DNA from: Variovorax sp. SG517
Lineage (GTDB): Bacteria > Pseudomonadota > Gammaproteobacteria > Burkholderiales > Burkholderiaceae_C
Length of the DNA: 64,000 nt
Assembly: GCF_013376045.1 (NCBI RefSeq)
Contig: NZ_JABMJG010000002.1
Coordinates: 124,001 to 188,000, forward strand
Direction of reading: 5' to 3'
A program made the position numbers and the translations under genes. Below, one piece after another: positions 1 through 12,723 of the stretch; position 1 is the first letter of the stretch; each line of letters starts with the position of its first letter. The notes below the pieces were generated by a model. The model searched no databases. It saw only the letters and a program-made list of their open reading frames with translations, and had not been told where the DNA came from.

Positions 1-174
1 GACGCGAAGGCGGTGGCCTACCTGGAACTGCGCGTGGACGAAAGCCAGACGCTTTTCGGCGTGGGCATGGACGCGAACGTGGTCACGGCCTCGCTGAAGG
101 CGATCGTCTCGGGCGTGCAACGTGCGCGTACCCGGGGCGCGCACAGCGCACAATCGGTGGTTGAAGTCGCCTGA
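1..174 (+). CDS. 2-isopropylmalate synthase, C-terminal fragment (cut by window start)
   Basis: The first 57 codons are open from the window edge to a TGA at 172-174. The peptide (…[22 protein letters not shown]…) matches the end of the regulatory domain of long (type 2) 2-isopropylmalate synthases, where a [18 protein letters not shown] stretch closes the leucine-binding fold. The family is inferred from this C-terminal motif only; the catalytic barrel lies outside the window. A complete second synthase gene starts 59 bases downstream on the same strand, so two paralogues appear to lie in tandem. Confidence 0.6.
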   Translation, partial: DAKAVAYLELRVDESQTLFGVGMDANVVTASLKAIVSGVQRARTRGAHSAQSVVEVA

Positions 175-233
175 CGCTGAAGCGCTGGTCCGGTCCGGAC
201 GCGCAGGAAGGGCGCGTACGAAGGAGAACCACG

Positions 234-1772
234 ATGACCGACCAGCTGATCATTTTCGACACCACCTTGCGCGACGGCGAGCAATCGCCGGGCGCCTCGA
301 TGACGCGCGACGAGAAGATGCGCATTGCCAAGCTGCTGGAGCGGCTGAAGGTCGACGTCATCGAGGCCGGCTTCCCGGCCAGCTCGAACGGCGATTTCGA
401 GGCGGTGAAGGCGATCGCCAACACTATCAAGGATTCGACGGTGTGCGGCCTCTCGCGCGCCAACGACCGCGACATCGGCCGCGCGGCCGAGGCCCTCAGG
501 GGCGCGGCCCGCGGACGGATCCACACCTTCATCGCCACCTCGCCGCTTCACATGGAAAAGAAGCTGCGCATGTCGCCCGACGAAGTCCATGAGCAGGCCA
601 GGCTGGCCGTGCGCTTTGCGCGCAACCAGATCGGCGACGTCGAATTCAGCCCTGAGGACGGCTACCGCAGCGATCCAGACTTTCTGTGCCGCGTGCTCGA
701 AACCGTGATCAACGAGGGCGCGACCACCATCAACGTGCCCGACACCGTGGGCTACGCCATTCCCGAGCTCTACGGCAACTTCATCAAGATGCTGCGCGAG
801 CGCATTCCCAACAGCGACAAGGCGATCTGGTCGGTGCACTGCCACAACGACCTGGGCATGGCGGTGGCCAACTCGCTGGCCGGCGTGAAGATCGGCGGCG
901 CGCGCCAGGTGGAGTGCACCATCAACGGCCTGGGCGAGCGCGCGGGCAACTGCTCGCTCGAGGAGGTCGTCATGGCGGTGAAGACCCGCAAGGACTATTT
1001 CGGGCTCGACCTGCGCATCGACACCCAGCACATCGTGGCCGCGAGCCGCATGGTCAGCCAGACCACCGGCTTCGTAGTGCAGCCCAACAAGGCCGTGGTG
1101 GGCGCCAATGCCTTCGCGCACGCATCGGGCATTCACCAGGACGGCGTGCTCAAGGCGCGCGACACCTACGAGATCATGCGCGCGGAAGACGTGGGCTGGA
1201 CCGCCAACAAGATCGTGCTGGGCAAGCTCAGCGGCCGCAACGCTTTCAAGCAGCGCCTGCAGGAGCTGGGCGTGGCCATGGACAGCGAAGGCGAGATCAA
1301 TGCCGCCTTCCTGCGCTTCAAGGAGCTGGCCGACCGGAAGTCGGAGATTTTCGACGAGGACATCCTCGCGCTCGTCAGCGCCGAAGAGGTGTCGAACGTT
1401 GGTGAGCAGTTTGCTTTCGTCTCTCTCTCCCAGCACAGTGAAACCGGCGAGCGCCCCCAGGCGAAAATCGTCTTCACCGTCCAGGGCAAGGAAGTCACCG
1501 GCGAATCCGACGGGAATGGCCCGGTTGATGCTTCCCTGAAGGCCATCGAGTCGCATGTCAAGAGCGGCGCCGAAATGGTTCTTTACTCTGTAAATGCCAT
1601 CAGCGGCTCGACGGAAAGCCAGGGAGAAGTTACAGTCCGGTTACAAAACGCAGGGCGGGTAGTCAACGGTGTGGGAGCGGATCCCGACATCGTTGTCGCT
1701 TCGGCCAAGGCTTATTTGAGTGCGCTCAATAAGTTACAGAGCCAAGCTGAGAGAGTTGCGGCACAAGGTTAG
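234..1772 (+). CDS. leuA: 2-isopropylmalate synthase
   Basis: Condenses acetyl-CoA with 2-oxoisovalerate, the committed step of leucine biosynthesis in the cytoplasm. The 512-residue protein has the usual length for the short bacterial form. The N-terminal HMGL-type TIM barrel carries the metal/substrate motif [13 protein letters not shown] near residues 8-20, the HCHNDLG metal-ligand motif near 205, and the GNCSLEE segment; the C-terminal third is the LeuA allosteric dimer domain, with [18 protein letters not shown] near the end. The ATG is supported by AAGGAG at 221-226, seven bases upstream. Leucine feedback inhibition is expected from the family; no leader peptide or attenuator is visible in the 59-base gap before it. 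Confidence 0.96.
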   Translation: MTDQLIIFDTTLRDGEQSPGASMTRDEKMRIAKLLERLKVDVIEAGFPASSNGDFEAVKAIANTIKDSTVCGLSRANDRDIGRAAEALRGAARGRIHTFIATSPLHMEKKLRMSPDEVHEQARLAVRFARNQIGDVEFSPEDGYRSDPDFLCRVLETVINEGATTINVPDTVGYAIPELYGNFIKMLRERIPNSDKAIWSVHCHNDLGMAVANSLAGVKIGGARQVECTINGLGERAGNCSLEEVVMAVKTRKDYFGLDLRIDTQHIVAASRMVSQTTGFVVQPNKAVVGANAFAHASGIHQDGVLKARDTYEIMRAEDVGWTANKIVLGKLSGRNAFKQRLQELGVAMDSEGEINAAFLRFKELADRKSEIFDEDILALVSAEEVSNVGEQFAFVSLSQHSETGERPQAKIVFTVQGKEVTGESDGNGPVDASLKAIESHVKSGAEMVLYSVNAISGSTESQGEVTVRLQNAGRVVNGVGADPDIVVASAKAYLSALNKLQSQAERVAAQG

Positions 1773-1889
1773 GTTTTCGGGCGATCCTTGATATTCGAAT
1801 GAAGAAGAGGATGCAAGTAACTGATATTGCGTGTCTTTTTTGATTTCGATACACTGCGGTCCTCGTTTGTCGCCGCTGGAGATTTTTTA

Positions 1890-3101
1890 ATGCCTGAAGC
1901 CCGCCTAAGCCGAGTTTCCAGCCAGCGGTTCCTGCCCGCTTTCAAAGCCATCGCCGTCGCGCTCTGCGCCACGGCGTTTTTGCTGCCTGGCGCCCAGGCT
2001 GCCAAGAAGGAAAAGCCCGCCGCTGCCAAGGCCGCCGTCGCCAAGAAGGCGAAGGGTCCGGTGCCGGTCGAAGTCAAGCGCAACGCCGCTTCCTCGAAAA
2101 CCGCCGCCGTCGCCAAGCGCGGCGGCCGTGCCGAAAAGGCCGAACGTGCCGAGAAGGTGGTTCGCGGCGGCCGCAACGTCGTCGCCACCATCCACAAGAA
2201 GAATGGCAAGACCGTGGTGGCCGTGCAGCGCCGCTCGGTGGTTCGCGTCGTCGAGGCTCCCCCGCGCCAATCCTTCGGCCAGATGGCCGGCCTGCATGGA
2301 ACCGAAGACGCGCTCGACCTGAAGTCGAGCGTTGCGCTGGTCATCGACCAGGACACCCACGAAGTGCTGTTCAGCAAGAACGACCACGCCGTGCTGCCGA
2401 TCGCGTCGCTCACCAAGCTCATGACCGGCCTGCTGATCAGCGAGGCCCATCTGCCGAACGACGAGCTCATCACCATCACCCAGGACGACGTCGATACCGA
2501 AAAGCGCAGCAGCTCGCGCCTGACCGTCGGCACCACGCTCTCGCGCGGCGAACTGCTGCACCTGGCGCTGATGTCGAGCGAGAACCGCGCCGCGCACGCG
2601 CTGGGCCGCACCTATCCGGGTGGCCTGACGACCTTCGTGAGCATCATGAACGCCAAGGCCAAGATGCTCGGCATGAAGGACACGCGCTACGTGGAGCCCA
2701 CCGGCCTGTCGAGCCGCAACCAGTCGAGCGCGCAAGACCTGGCGCTGCTGGTCAATGCCGCCTACGCCGATGCCACGGTTCGTTCGCTGTCCACCTCGCC
2801 TGAATACCAGGTCGAAGTCGGCAACCGCGTGCTGCAGTTCAACACCACCAACCGCCTCGTGAAGAGCCCCGATTGGGAAATCGGCGTGCAGAAGACCGGC
2901 TACATCTCCGAAGCCGGCCAATGCCTTGTGATGCAGGCCCGGGTGGCCGGCCGCAAGCTGATCATGGTGTTCTTGGATTCGGCCGGCAAGTTCAGCCGTA
3001 TCGCCGACGCAGAGCGCGTTCGCCGCTGGGTGGAAGCCACGCATTCGGTCGGCTCGCCGGCAGCTTCGTCGCGCAACGCTGCTTATCAGGTGGCAGGCTG
3101 A
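1890..3101 (+). CDS. pbpG: D-alanyl-D-alanine endopeptidase, PBP7/8-like (peptidase S11)
   Basis: A 403-residue periplasmic low-molecular-weight penicillin-binding protein. The open frame begins at 1827, but the ATG at 1890 gives a proper signal peptide (residues about 1-37, cleavage after AQA) and has GGAGA eight bases upstream, so I use it. A Lys/Ala-rich linker (about 38-100) precedes the S11 catalytic domain with all three active-site motifs: SLTK (S173, K176), SSEN, and KTG. The family cleaves D-Ala-mDAP cross-links or trims stem peptides in the periplasm. The alternative call is dacA-type carboxypeptidase; the basic linker and length favour the PbpG type. An intrinsic terminator follows. 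Confidence 0.88.
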   Translation: MPEARLSRVSSQRFLPAFKAIAVALCATAFLLPGAQAAKKEKPAAAKAAVAKKAKGPVPVEVKRNAASSKTAAVAKRGGRAEKAERAEKVVRGGRNVVATIHKKNGKTVVAVQRRSVVRVVEAPPRQSFGQMAGLHGTEDALDLKSSVALVIDQDTHEVLFSKNDHAVLPIASLTKLMTGLLISEAHLPNDELITITQDDVDTEKRSSSRLTVGTTLSRGELLHLALMSSENRAAHALGRTYPGGLTTFVSIMNAKAKMLGMKDTRYVEPTGLSSRNQSSAQDLALLVNAAYADATVRSLSTSPEYQVEVGNRVLQFNTTNRLVKSPDWEIGVQKTGYISEAGQCLVMQARVAGRKLIMVFLDSAGKFSRIADAERVRRWVEATHSVGSPAASSRNAAYQVAG

Positions 3102-3131
3102 TCGACGGATCCGGTCTCCAGCTTCCCAACG

Positions 3132-3160
3132 AAAACAGGCCCTCGCAGGGCCTGTTTTGT
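3132..3160. terminator. Intrinsic terminator, bidirectional
   Basis: A perfect 12-base-pair stem (3132-3143 with 3147-3158) and a 3-base loop, A-rich on the left and T-rich on the right. It lies between the convergent pbpG-like gene and the IclR gene and can serve both. Confidence 0.88.
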
Positions 3161-3179
3161 TTTCGGAGGCTGCTCCGGG

Positions 3180-4013
3180 TCAGATGCCGGTCGAAGGCGC
3201 TGACCCGCCTGAAGGCGATGACGGCATGGCCGACGTGCCTTCCTTGAACCCCAGCGCACCCGAGATTTCATTGGCCGTGGCTTGCAGCTTGGGCAGCCAG
3301 CCCTCGTCCAGCCGATCGGCCGGCGCGGAGATCGAAAGCCCCGCCACCAGCTTGCCCTGGTCGTCGTAGATGCCGGCGGCCATGCAGCGCACGCCCAGTT
3401 CCAGTTCTTCGTTGTCGCGGGCGATGCCGTACTGGCGCGCCTTCGACAGCTCCCGCTCGAGCGCGGGCAGCTGCGTGATGCTGTTGCGCGTGTGGCCCGC
3501 CAGGCCCGTGCGCGTGGCGTAGCTGCGCACGCGTTGCGGGTCGTCCGCCGCAAGGAACAGCTTGCCGGTCGAGGTCAGGTGAAGGGCGGCGCGGCCGCCG
3601 ATGGCGCGCACCACCTGCATGCCGGAGCGTTCGCTGTAGGAGCGCTCGATGTACACGATCTCGTCGCCCTGGCGCATGCTGAGGTTGACGGGTTGCTGCG
3701 TCAGCTTGTGCAGCTCGCGCATGGGGCCCAGGGCCGCATCGCGCACGTTGAGTCGGCCCTTGACGAGGTTGCCCAACTCCAGCAGGCGCATGCCCAGCCG
3801 GTAGCTGCCGGCCTCGGGGCGGTCGACGAACCGGCCGACGGCCAGGTCATTGAGGATGCGGTGCGTGGTCGACGGATGGAGTCCCGTCTTTTCGCTGATC
3901 TCCTTCAGCGAAATGGCGTCCTCGCGCGATGCCAGGACGTCGATCAGCGCGAACATGCGCTCGATCACCTGGATCACGGGAACGGCGGGAATGTCGGATT
4001 GGTTTTTTCTCAT
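3180..4013 (-). CDS. IclR family transcriptional regulator
   Basis: A 277-residue regulator. The N-terminal winged helix-turn-helix lies at about residues 17-75 (ISLKEISEKTGLHPSTTHRILNDL), and the IclR effector-binding GAF-like domain spans about 90-255, with the typical LHLTSTGKLFLA and ELELGVRCMAAGI stretches. The ligand cannot be read from the sequence and no adjacent catabolic operon points to one: bpt lies downstream on the same strand's 5' side and pbpG converges on it. The last about 20 residues are Ser/Gly/Pro-rich and probably disordered. Confidence 0.9.
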   Translation of the reverse strand: MRKNQSDIPAVPVIQVIERMFALIDVLASREDAISLKEISEKTGLHPSTTHRILNDLAVGRFVDRPEAGSYRLGMRLLELGNLVKGRLNVRDAALGPMRELHKLTQQPVNLSMRQGDEIVYIERSYSERSGMQVVRAIGGRAALHLTSTGKLFLAADDPQRVRSYATRTGLAGHTRNSITQLPALERELSKARQYGIARDNEELELGVRCMAAGIYDDQGKLVAGLSISAPADRLDEGWLPKLQATANEISGALGFKEGTSAMPSSPSGGSAPSTGI

Positions 4014-4043
4014 GGCGCTTGGCGGTGATGACCGGGCGCCATT

Positions 4044-4793
4044 TTACCTTGTGAAATCGCCCGGTGCCTGCCAGCGGCCATCCAACAACACTTCATGAGG
4101 GGAAAAGCGCGCCTTGTAGTTCATCTTCGGGCTGTGCTCGATCCAGTAGCCGAGGTAGACATGCGGCAGCCCGAGCTTTCGGGCCTGCTCGATCTGCCAG
4201 AGGACGCTGTAGGTGCCGTAGCCCGCGCTCGAATCGGGCTCGTAGAAGGTGTAGACGGCCGAGATGCCGTCGTTCAGCACGTCGAGGATCGACACCATCC
4301 GCAGCGCACCCGCGCTGCCGTCGGGCAGCGTTTCGCGAAACTCTACCAGGCGCGAATTGACCCGGCTCTGCAGCAGGAACTGGGTGTACTGGTCGATGCT
4401 GTCGTGGTCCATGCCGCCGCCGGCATGGCGGCCGTTCTGGTAGCGCAGGTAGAGCTGGTAGTGCTCCGGCATGAAGCACAGCTTGAGTACGCGCGCCTGG
4501 AGGTCGGCATGCTGCTTCAGCGCCCGGCGCTGGCTGCGGTTGGGCCGGAACTCGTTGGCCAGCACGCGCAGCGGAATGCACGCGCGGCAACCGTCGCAGT
4601 ACGGCCGGTAGGTGAACATCCCGCTGCGCCGGAAGCCGCTGAGCACCAGGTCGGAGTAGGCGTCGTTGTGGATCAGGTGGCTGGGCGTGGCCACTTGCGA
4701 GCGGGCCTGCCGGTCCGGCAGGTAGCTGCAGGGGTAGGGTGCAGTCGCGTAGAACTGCAGTGTGTGAAGCGGGAGATCCTTGAGGTGCGTCAC
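4044..4793 (-). CDS. bpt: Aspartate/glutamate leucyltransferase (bacterial protein transferase)
   Basis: Transfers leucine from Leu-tRNA to proteins with N-terminal Asp or Glu, marking them for ClpS/ClpAP in the bacterial N-end rule pathway. The protein (249 residues) has the ATE-type [12 protein letters not shown] motif in its N-terminal half and the C-terminal acyltransferase fold with [16 protein letters not shown]. The open frame extends further upstream, but homology begins at VTHLKDLP; I place the start at a GTG (4791-4793) that overlaps the aat stop as GTGA, implying translational coupling with aat. Confidence 0.92.
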   Translation of the reverse strand: MTHLKDLPLHTLQFYATAPYPCSYLPDRQARSQVATPSHLIHNDAYSDLVLSGFRRSGMFTYRPYCDGCRACIPLRVLANEFRPNRSQRRALKQHADLQARVLKLCFMPEHYQLYLRYQNGRHAGGGMDHDSIDQYTQFLLQSRVNSRLVEFRETLPDGSAGALRMVSILDVLNDGISAVYTFYEPDSSAGYGTYSVLWQIEQARKLGLPHVYLGYWIEHSPKMNYKARFSPHEVLLDGRWQAPGDFTR

Positions 4794-5551
4794 GTCGGGG
4801 AAGGAGATCGCGCGGAAAGGAGTTCGGACCAGTATACGGGGTCGAATCGCCACCGTGGGCCCTCTTGTCGGCGTGCCCCGGCGACGTGGGAGACGAATCG
4901 CTTGCGGGCCACTTCGCGCGCGCCCAGGCTGGCGAGGTGGGCCGTGTTCTGCTGGCAGTCGATCATCTGCACCCCGAAGTGGCGGCAGAGCGACACCAGC
5001 GCGGCCAGCGCGATCTTCGATGCGTCCGGCCGGCGGGTGAACATCGACTCGCCGAAGACCGCGCGGCCCAGCGCAACGCAGTAGAGGCCGCCGGCCAGTT
5101 CGCCGTCGATCCACGTTTCCACGCTGTGGGCGTGCCCGGCGCGGTGCAAATCCGTATAGGCGTTCACCATGTCGGGAACGATCCAGGTGCCCGACTGGCC
5201 CACCCGCGGCGAGCTCGAGCAGGCCTTGATGACCGCCGCGAAGTCATGGTCGATGCGCACCTCGCAGCCGGGCGTTTCGATGAAGCGCACGAGGGTCTTG
5301 CGCAGGGAGCGGTGCAGCTTGAAGTCGGCCGTCCGCAGCACCATGCGCGGATCGGGGCTCCACCAGAGGATGGGCTGGTCTTCGCTGAACCAGGGGAAGA
5401 CGCAGTTGCCATAAGCCTGCATCAAAGTATCGACGTCGAGCGCGCCACCCGCGGCCAGGAGGCCGGGCACCGGGTCGGCCACGCCCCAGGCGGAGGCGGG
5501 GTCGGGCAGGGCATCTCCGGGTTCGAGCCATGGCAGTTGTCGCATGGGCAT
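4790..5551 (-). CDS. aat: Leucyl/phenylalanyl-tRNA--protein transferase
   Basis: Adds Leu or Phe to proteins with N-terminal Arg or Lys, creating primary destabilising residues for ClpS. Conserved family stretches are present: [20 protein letters not shown] near residue 55, [36 protein letters not shown] and [12 protein letters not shown]. The start is chosen at [13 protein letters not shown] (ATG 5549-5551); the second ATG six bases on (5543-5545) is equally possible, and upstream codons look non-homologous. The 3' end overlaps bpt by four bases, so both N-end-rule transferases are probably co-expressed. Confidence 0.94.
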   Translation of the reverse strand: MPMRQLPWLEPGDALPDPASAWGVADPVPGLLAAGGALDVDTLMQAYGNCVFPWFSEDQPILWWSPDPRMVLRTADFKLHRSLRKTLVRFIETPGCEVRIDHDFAAVIKACSSSPRVGQSGTWIVPDMVNAYTDLHRAGHAHSVETWIDGELAGGLYCVALGRAVFGESMFTRRPDASKIALAALVSLCRHFGVQMIDCQQNTAHLASLGAREVARKRFVSHVAGARRQEGPRWRFDPVYWSELLSARSPSPT

Positions 5552-5746
5552 AGGTATACACGGCTTCGCAAATTCCGATCCAGTCGGCGAAAATCGCGTG
5601 TTGCCGATATCGCCAAAAGCGTTCGGCCGTATTCCACGGCGCCACAAAACCAGCCGGAAACCCTATAGTGCACAGCTTGTTTTCGCGCACCACGACAGAT
5701 CAGGCAGGCCCGCGCACACGCCGGGGATCAGCATAAGAGGACCAAG

Positions 5747-8077
5747 TTGACAACTGAACTCAATCCCACCCGCTTCGGCAGCGGCCAGGCGGTGCGCCGC
5801 CTCGAGGACGAAAGCCTCCTGTCCGGCGCCGGACGCTACACCGACGACGTCACGCTCCCCGAACAGGCTCATCTCGTCTTCCTCCGGTCCTCGTATCCGC
5901 ACGCGCGAATCCTCTCCATCGACACCAGCGCCGCCGCCGCCATGCCCGGCGTGCTGCGCGTGATCACCGGCGCGGAAATGGTCGAAGCCGGCGTCAAGCC
6001 CTTGCCCGGCGCGGCCGGCTTCAAGCGCGCGGACGGCAGCGACAGCGCCAGCCCGCCACGCTATGCCATCGCCCACGAGCGCACGCGCTTCGTCGGCGAG
6101 GTGGTGGCCGCGGTCGTGGCCGACACGGTTCAACAGGCGCGCGATGCCGCCGAAGCCATCATGGTCGACTACGAAGACCTGCCCATGGTGGTCGACCTCG
6201 CGAGCGCCACCGCCGACGGTGCGCCGCTGCTGTGCGAGGAAGCCACCGGCAACGTTGCCGCCGAGATGCGCCACGGCAGCAGCGAGGCCGCCACGGCCGC
6301 ATTCGCCAAGGCCAGCCACGTGGTCGCGCTCGACGTGAACAACCAGCGCGTGGTCGCCCTGACCATCGAGCCGCGTTCCGTGCTCGCGGCGCGCGACGCC
6401 CACACCGGCCGCCTCACGATCCGCATGAGTACGCAGATGCCCTCCGGCGTGCGAGATGCCGTCTGCGCCGCCATCGGCCTGCCCAAGGAAAAGGTGCGCG
6501 TGGTGGTGGGCGACGTTGGCGGCGGCTTCGGCATGAAGACCGGCGCCTACCCCGAGGACATCGCCGTCGCCTTCGCGGCGCTGCAGGTGAACCGGCCCGT
6601 GAAGTGGGTGGCCGACCGCAGCGAAGAGTTTCTCTCCAGCGCGCACGGCCGCGACATCGAGGCGCGCGCCGAGATGGCGCTGGACGCCGACGGCAGGATC
6701 CTCGCGCTGCGTATCAAGACCCTGGCCAACGTCGGCGCCTACGCCACCGGTACCGGCGTCGCGATCCAGCTGCTGATCGGCCCCTGGGTGCAGACGAGCG
6801 TCTACGACATCCAGACCATCGACTTCCACTTCAAGGCGGTGCTCACCAATACGGCGCCCACCGGCGCCTACCGCGGCGCTGGCCGGCCCGAAGCCATCTT
6901 CACCATCGAGCGGCTCATGGACGAGGCCGCGCGCCAGACCGGCATCGACCGCATCGTGCTGCGCCGGCGCAACTTCATCCGCCCCGAGCAGATGCCGTAC
7001 AAGAACCCGATGGCGCAGACCTACGACACCGGCAACTTCGAGTCGGTGATGGACCAGGCGCTCACGCTCGCAGACTGGCAGGGCTTCGAGACCCGGGCGG
7101 CCGAGTCGGCCGGCCGCGGCAAGCACCGCGGCCTGGGCATCGCCACCTTCCTCGAATGGACCGGCGGCAACGTGTTCGAGGAACGCGTCACCGTCTCGGT
7201 GCAGGCCGACGGGGTGATCGAGGTGTTCTCCGCCGTCAACGCCATGGGGCAGGGCATCGCCACCTCGCTGGCACAGCTTGCCGTGGATGCCTTCGGCGTG
7301 CCCATCGAGAAGGTCCGCGTGGTGCTCGGCGACACCGACCGCGGCGACGGCTTCGGCAGCGCCGGCTCGCGTTCGCTCTTCACCGGCGGCTCGGCCGTGC
7401 GAATCGGCGCCGAGCGCACCATCGACAAGGCGCGCGAACTGGCCGCGCAGGAGTTCGAGGCCTCGCTCGACGACATCGTCTACAGCCGCGGCGTCTTCAA
7501 CGTGGCCGGCACCGACCTCGAGCTCGATCTCTTCACCCTGGCGGCCAAGCAGCCGGGGCGCGAGATCTTCGTTGACTCCACCAGCACCGTGGCGGGCCCC
7601 ACCTGGCCCAACGGCTGCCACATCTGCGAGATCGAGATCGATCCGCCCACCGGCGAGATCAGCGTGGTGGCCTACAGCTCGGTCAACGACGTGGGCCGCG
7701 TCATCAACCCGATGATCGTGCGCGGCCAGCTCGAAGGCGGCGCGGTGCAGGGCATCGGGCAGGCGCTGTACGAGCAGGTGGTGTACGACCACGAGACCGG
7801 CCAGCCCGTCACCGGCAGCCTGATGGACTACGCCGCCCCGCGCGCGGACATCGTCGACACCATGTTCAACATGGAGATGGACGAGTCGACGCCCTGCAAG
7901 AACAACCCGTTGGGCGTGAAGGGCGTGGGCGAACTGGGCACCATCGGCGCCACGCCGGCCATCGTGAATGCGGTGGCGGACGCCTTCGCGCGCAACGGCC
8001 TGGCCACGCGCGCACCGCGCCTGCACATGCCGCTGAGCCCTGCGCGTGTCTGGCAGGCGATGCAAACGGTCGATTGA
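5747..8077 (+). CDS. Molybdenum hydroxylase large subunit, xanthine dehydrogenase/CoxL form II family
   Basis: A 776-residue molybdopterin-binding aldehyde oxidase/xanthine dehydrogenase-type large subunit. The N-terminal a/b hammerhead domain ([24 protein letters not shown]) is followed by the Mo-cofactor domain, with [25 protein letters not shown] and [19 protein letters not shown] is the form II signature; true aerobic CO dehydrogenase carries AYRCSFR, so CO oxidation is not predicted. Translation starts at TTG (5747), preceded by AAGAGGA. No small iron-sulphur or FAD subunit lies beside it in this window, so partners must come from elsewhere. The substrate is unknown. Confidence 0.87.
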   Translation: MTTELNPTRFGSGQAVRRLEDESLLSGAGRYTDDVTLPEQAHLVFLRSSYPHARILSIDTSAAAAMPGVLRVITGAEMVEAGVKPLPGAAGFKRADGSDSASPPRYAIAHERTRFVGEVVAAVVADTVQQARDAAEAIMVDYEDLPMVVDLASATADGAPLLCEEATGNVAAEMRHGSSEAATAAFAKASHVVALDVNNQRVVALTIEPRSVLAARDAHTGRLTIRMSTQMPSGVRDAVCAAIGLPKEKVRVVVGDVGGGFGMKTGAYPEDIAVAFAALQVNRPVKWVADRSEEFLSSAHGRDIEARAEMALDADGRILALRIKTLANVGAYATGTGVAIQLLIGPWVQTSVYDIQTIDFHFKAVLTNTAPTGAYRGAGRPEAIFTIERLMDEAARQTGIDRIVLRRRNFIRPEQMPYKNPMAQTYDTGNFESVMDQALTLADWQGFETRAAESAGRGKHRGLGIATFLEWTGGNVFEERVTVSVQADGVIEVFSAVNAMGQGIATSLAQLAVDAFGVPIEKVRVVLGDTDRGDGFGSAGSRSLFTGGSAVRIGAERTIDKARELAAQEFEASLDDIVYSRGVFNVAGTDLELDLFTLAAKQPGREIFVDSTSTVAGPTWPNGCHICEIEIDPPTGEISVVAYSSVNDVGRVINPMIVRGQLEGGAVQGIGQALYEQVVYDHETGQPVTGSLMDYAAPRADIVDTMFNMEMDESTPCKNNPLGVKGVGELGTIGATPAIVNAVADAFARNGLATRAPRLHMPLSPARVWQAMQTVD

Positions 8078-8111
8078 GCAATCGTTTTCGTGGGGCAGAA
8101 AGGCGTCGGCC

Positions 8112-9026
8112 ATGCTTGTCACCAACGAAGTACAGACCGACGCGATCCGCATCGCCAGCTACCGCTGCGACGCGGGTCCCGACGCGCAGCCCTTCACCGA
8201 GCTGCACGAAGGCTATTCGGTCTCGTACGTGCGCAAGGGCAGCTTCGGCTATCGCACGCGCGGCAATGCCTATGAACTGGTCGCCGGCTCGGTGCTGGTC
8301 GGCTGCCCGGGCGACGAGTACGTCTGCACGCACGACCACCATGTCTGCGGCGACGAGTGCCTTGCCTTCCACCTCTCGCCCGGCTTCGTAGACCTGATCG
8401 GCGGCGACGCCAGGACCTGGCGCACCGGCGGCGTGCCGCCGTTGGCCGAACTCGTCGTCATCGGCGAACTGGCGCAGGCAGCGGCCGATGGCCAGAGCGA
8501 TGTCGGGCTGGACGAACTGGGCATGTGGTTCGCGAGCCGCTTCGTCGAAGTCGTTTCCGGCAAGGCGAAGCCCAAAGTGCCTTCGTCGGCCATCTCGCGC
8601 GACCGCCGCCGCGCGGTCGATGCGGCGATGTGGATCGACGCCAATTCGCAGCACGACATCGGCCTCGACGGCGCCGCAACCGAAGCCGGCCTGAGCTCCT
8701 TCCACTTTCTGCGGCTGTTCTCGCAGGTGCTGGGCGTCACGCCGCACCAGTACCTCGTGCGCTCGCGGTTGCGCCATGCCGCGCGCCTGCTGGCCGACGA
8801 CGACAGCCGGCCCGTGACCGATGTGGCGCTGGACGTGGGCTTTGCCGACCTCAGCAACTTCGTGCGCACCTTCCATCGCGCAGCGGGCGTGTCGCCGGGC
8901 GGCTTTCGCAAGGCGGCCAAGGGCGACCGCAAGATTCTCCAAGAGCGCATCGCGGCGCTCTTCGATGATGGACTCCTGATCAATACATCGAGCAGGAAAC
9001 CATCATGTACGACCACATCGGACTGA
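8112..9026 (+). CDS. AraC family transcriptional regulator
   Basis: A 304-residue protein with an N-terminal cupin-like sensing region (about 1-110, [20 protein letters not shown]) and a C-terminal AraC DNA-binding domain (about 175-280; [24 protein letters not shown] and the second helix-turn-helix [23 protein letters not shown]). The frame is open further upstream, but the ATG at 8112 starts the recognisable domain. It lies 34 bases after the molybdenum hydroxylase gene on the same strand and its 3' end overlaps the VOC gene by 22 bases, suggesting one transcription unit. Confidence 0.88.
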   Translation: MLVTNEVQTDAIRIASYRCDAGPDAQPFTELHEGYSVSYVRKGSFGYRTRGNAYELVAGSVLVGCPGDEYVCTHDHHVCGDECLAFHLSPGFVDLIGGDARTWRTGGVPPLAELVVIGELAQAAADGQSDVGLDELGMWFASRFVEVVSGKAKPKVPSSAISRDRRRAVDAAMWIDANSQHDIGLDGAATEAGLSSFHFLRLFSQVLGVTPHQYLVRSRLRHAARLLADDDSRPVTDVALDVGFADLSNFVRTFHRAAGVSPGGFRKAAKGDRKILQERIAALFDDGLLINTSSRKPSCTTTSD

Positions 9027-9364
9027 AAGTCAAAGACCTCGCCGCGAGCCGCCGCTTCTACGAGGCCGCGCTTGCGCCGCTCGGCCACGTGCCGGGCCCG
9101 TACGACGACAGCTACGCAGGCATCGGCCCGGCCAACGAGCCGGCGCTGTGGCTCTACGCCGCCAAGGGCGCGAAAGGGCCGGGTACGCACATCGCATTCC
9201 GCGCGCCGAACCACGAGGCCGTGGCCGCGTTCCACAAGGCCGGCCTGAAGGCGGGCGGCACCGACAACGGCGGCGCTGGCCCGAGGCCGGACTACAGCCC
9301 GACCTACTACGCGGCTTTTCTCATCGACCCCGACGGCAACAACGTCGAGGCGGTCTGTCCCTGA
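9005..9364 (+). CDS. VOC superfamily (glyoxalase/dioxygenase-fold) protein
   Basis: 119 residues forming one vicinal-oxygen-chelate module. The start [23 protein letters not shown] is the standard first strand with the metal-binding His; the end, [15 protein letters not shown], supplies the usual terminal Glu. The middle stretch [18 protein letters not shown] is also typical. The reaction is unknown: the family includes glyoxalases, dioxygenases and resistance proteins. Its ATG is preceded by CAGGAAA, and the gene overlaps the AraC gene end and precedes the SRPBCC gene by 16 bases. Confidence 0.85.
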   Translation: MYDHIGLKVKDLAASRRFYEAALAPLGHVPGPYDDSYAGIGPANEPALWLYAAKGAKGPGTHIAFRAPNHEAVAAFHKAGLKAGGTDNGGAGPRPDYSPTYYAAFLIDPDGNNVEAVCP

Positions 9365-9380
9365 AGCGAGGTTCGATGCC

Positions 9381-11891
<2,511 letters not shown>

Positions 11892-11954
11892 GTTCCGAGC
11901 CGATCTGAACTTTGGCCGCGGCCCGCGCCTCGAATCCCCGAAACGGACACAACC

Positions 11955-12614
11955 ATGCGACTGCTCCTCCTCGAAGACGACGTGATGATCGGCGAAGCGG
12001 TGCTCGACCTGCTGCGCGCCGAACAGTACGCGGTGGACTGGGTGAAAGACGGCGAGGCCGCCGAAACGGCCCTGCGCACCCAGCAATACGACCTGGTGAT
12101 GCTCGACCTGGGCGTGCCACGGCGCGACGGGCTCGATGTGCTGCGCAACCTGCGCGCGCGCAAGCAGCGCATGCCGGTGCTGATCGCCACCGCGCGCGAC
12201 TCGGTGCAGCAGCGCATCGAAGGCCTCGATGCCGGCGCCGACGACTACGTGCTCAAGCCCTACGACCTCGACGAGCTGCTGGCCCGCATCCGCGCCTTGC
12301 TGCGCCGCGCGGCGGGGCGCGCCGAGCCGGTGTACGAGCACATGGGCGTGAGCATCAACCCGGCCACGCGCGAGGTCACGGTGGCCGGCCAGCCGGTGGT
12401 GCTGTCGGCGCGCGAATGGGCCGTGCTGGAGCCCCTGCTGGCGCGGCCCGGCATGGTGCTGTCGCGCGCGCAGCTCGAGGAGAAGCTCTACAGCTGGAAG
12501 GACGAGATCAGCAGCAACGCGGTCGAGGTGTATGTGCACGGGCTGCGCAAGAAGCTCGGCGCGGAGTTCATCCGCAATGTGAGGGGCGTCGGCTACATGG
12601 TGCCAAAACTATGA
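11955..12614 (+). CDS. OmpR/PhoB-type response regulator, QseB/PmrA subgroup
   Basis: 219 residues. The receiver domain has the acidic pocket E7-D8-D9, phospho-acceptor D51 in MLDLGVPRRDG, a Thr in IATARD and the Lys of YVLKPYD; the C-terminal winged helix has the DNA-recognition and wing pattern SSNAVEVYVHGLRKKLG…IRNVRGVGYM typical of QseB, PmrA and TctD. The partner histidine kinase gene lies 109 bases downstream, separated by a repeat element. A PmrA-type box sits in front of the Do protease gene after the kinase, which suggests that protease as a target. Confidence 0.9.
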   Translation: MRLLLLEDDVMIGEAVLDLLRAEQYAVDWVKDGEAAETALRTQQYDLVMLDLGVPRRDGLDVLRNLRARKQRMPVLIATARDSVQQRIEGLDAGADDYVLKPYDLDELLARIRALLRRAAGRAEPVYEHMGVSINPATREVTVAGQPVVLSAREWAVLEPLLARPGMVLSRAQLEEKLYSWKDEISSNAVEVYVHGLRKKLGAEFIRNVRGVGYMVPKL

Positions 12615-12615
12615 C

Positions 12616-12720
12616 TCGCCCCCAGGCTTCGCGCACTTCGTGTCGCTTCGCCAACCCCCTTCCGGGGGCGACGTCTACGGGCCGGCGAAGCCGGTCCCGT
12701 GACGTCCCGCGAAGGGGGCG
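12616..12720. repeat. Short GC-rich intergenic repeat element with inverted arms
   Basis: The whole gap between the response regulator and kinase genes is built from complementary blocks: CGCCCCC…GGGGGCG, CCCCCTT…CCGGGGG and GGCCGGCGAAGCCGGTCC. The phrase CTTCGCGCACTTCGTGTCGCTTCGCC resembles, from memory, a dispersed extragenic repeat of Comamonadaceae genomes. It could fold in mRNA and uncouple regulator from kinase expression. Only one copy is present in this window. Confidence 0.5.
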
Positions 12721-12723
12721 TGT

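Noticed and set aside
18..1556. A 512-codon open frame on the minus strand across leuA
   Set aside because: It mirrors the leuA codons; the GC-rich third positions keep the antisense frame open, and its sequence is His/Ala/Val/Arg-biased without any domain.
5747..8077. Aerobic CO dehydrogenase large subunit
   Set aside because: The active-site loop is AYRGAGR, not AYRCSFR, and the small and medium subunits are not adjacent.
5663..8152. An 829-codon minus-strand frame opposite the molybdenum hydroxylase gene
   Set aside because: Shadow of the real gene, with repetitive Ala/Val/Gly/His composition and no homology.
8281..8345. A copy of the prophage palindrome in the chromosome (TACGTCTGCAC near 8329)
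   Set aside because: Only the right half matches; the left half (ACGAGTAC) does not form the palindrome.
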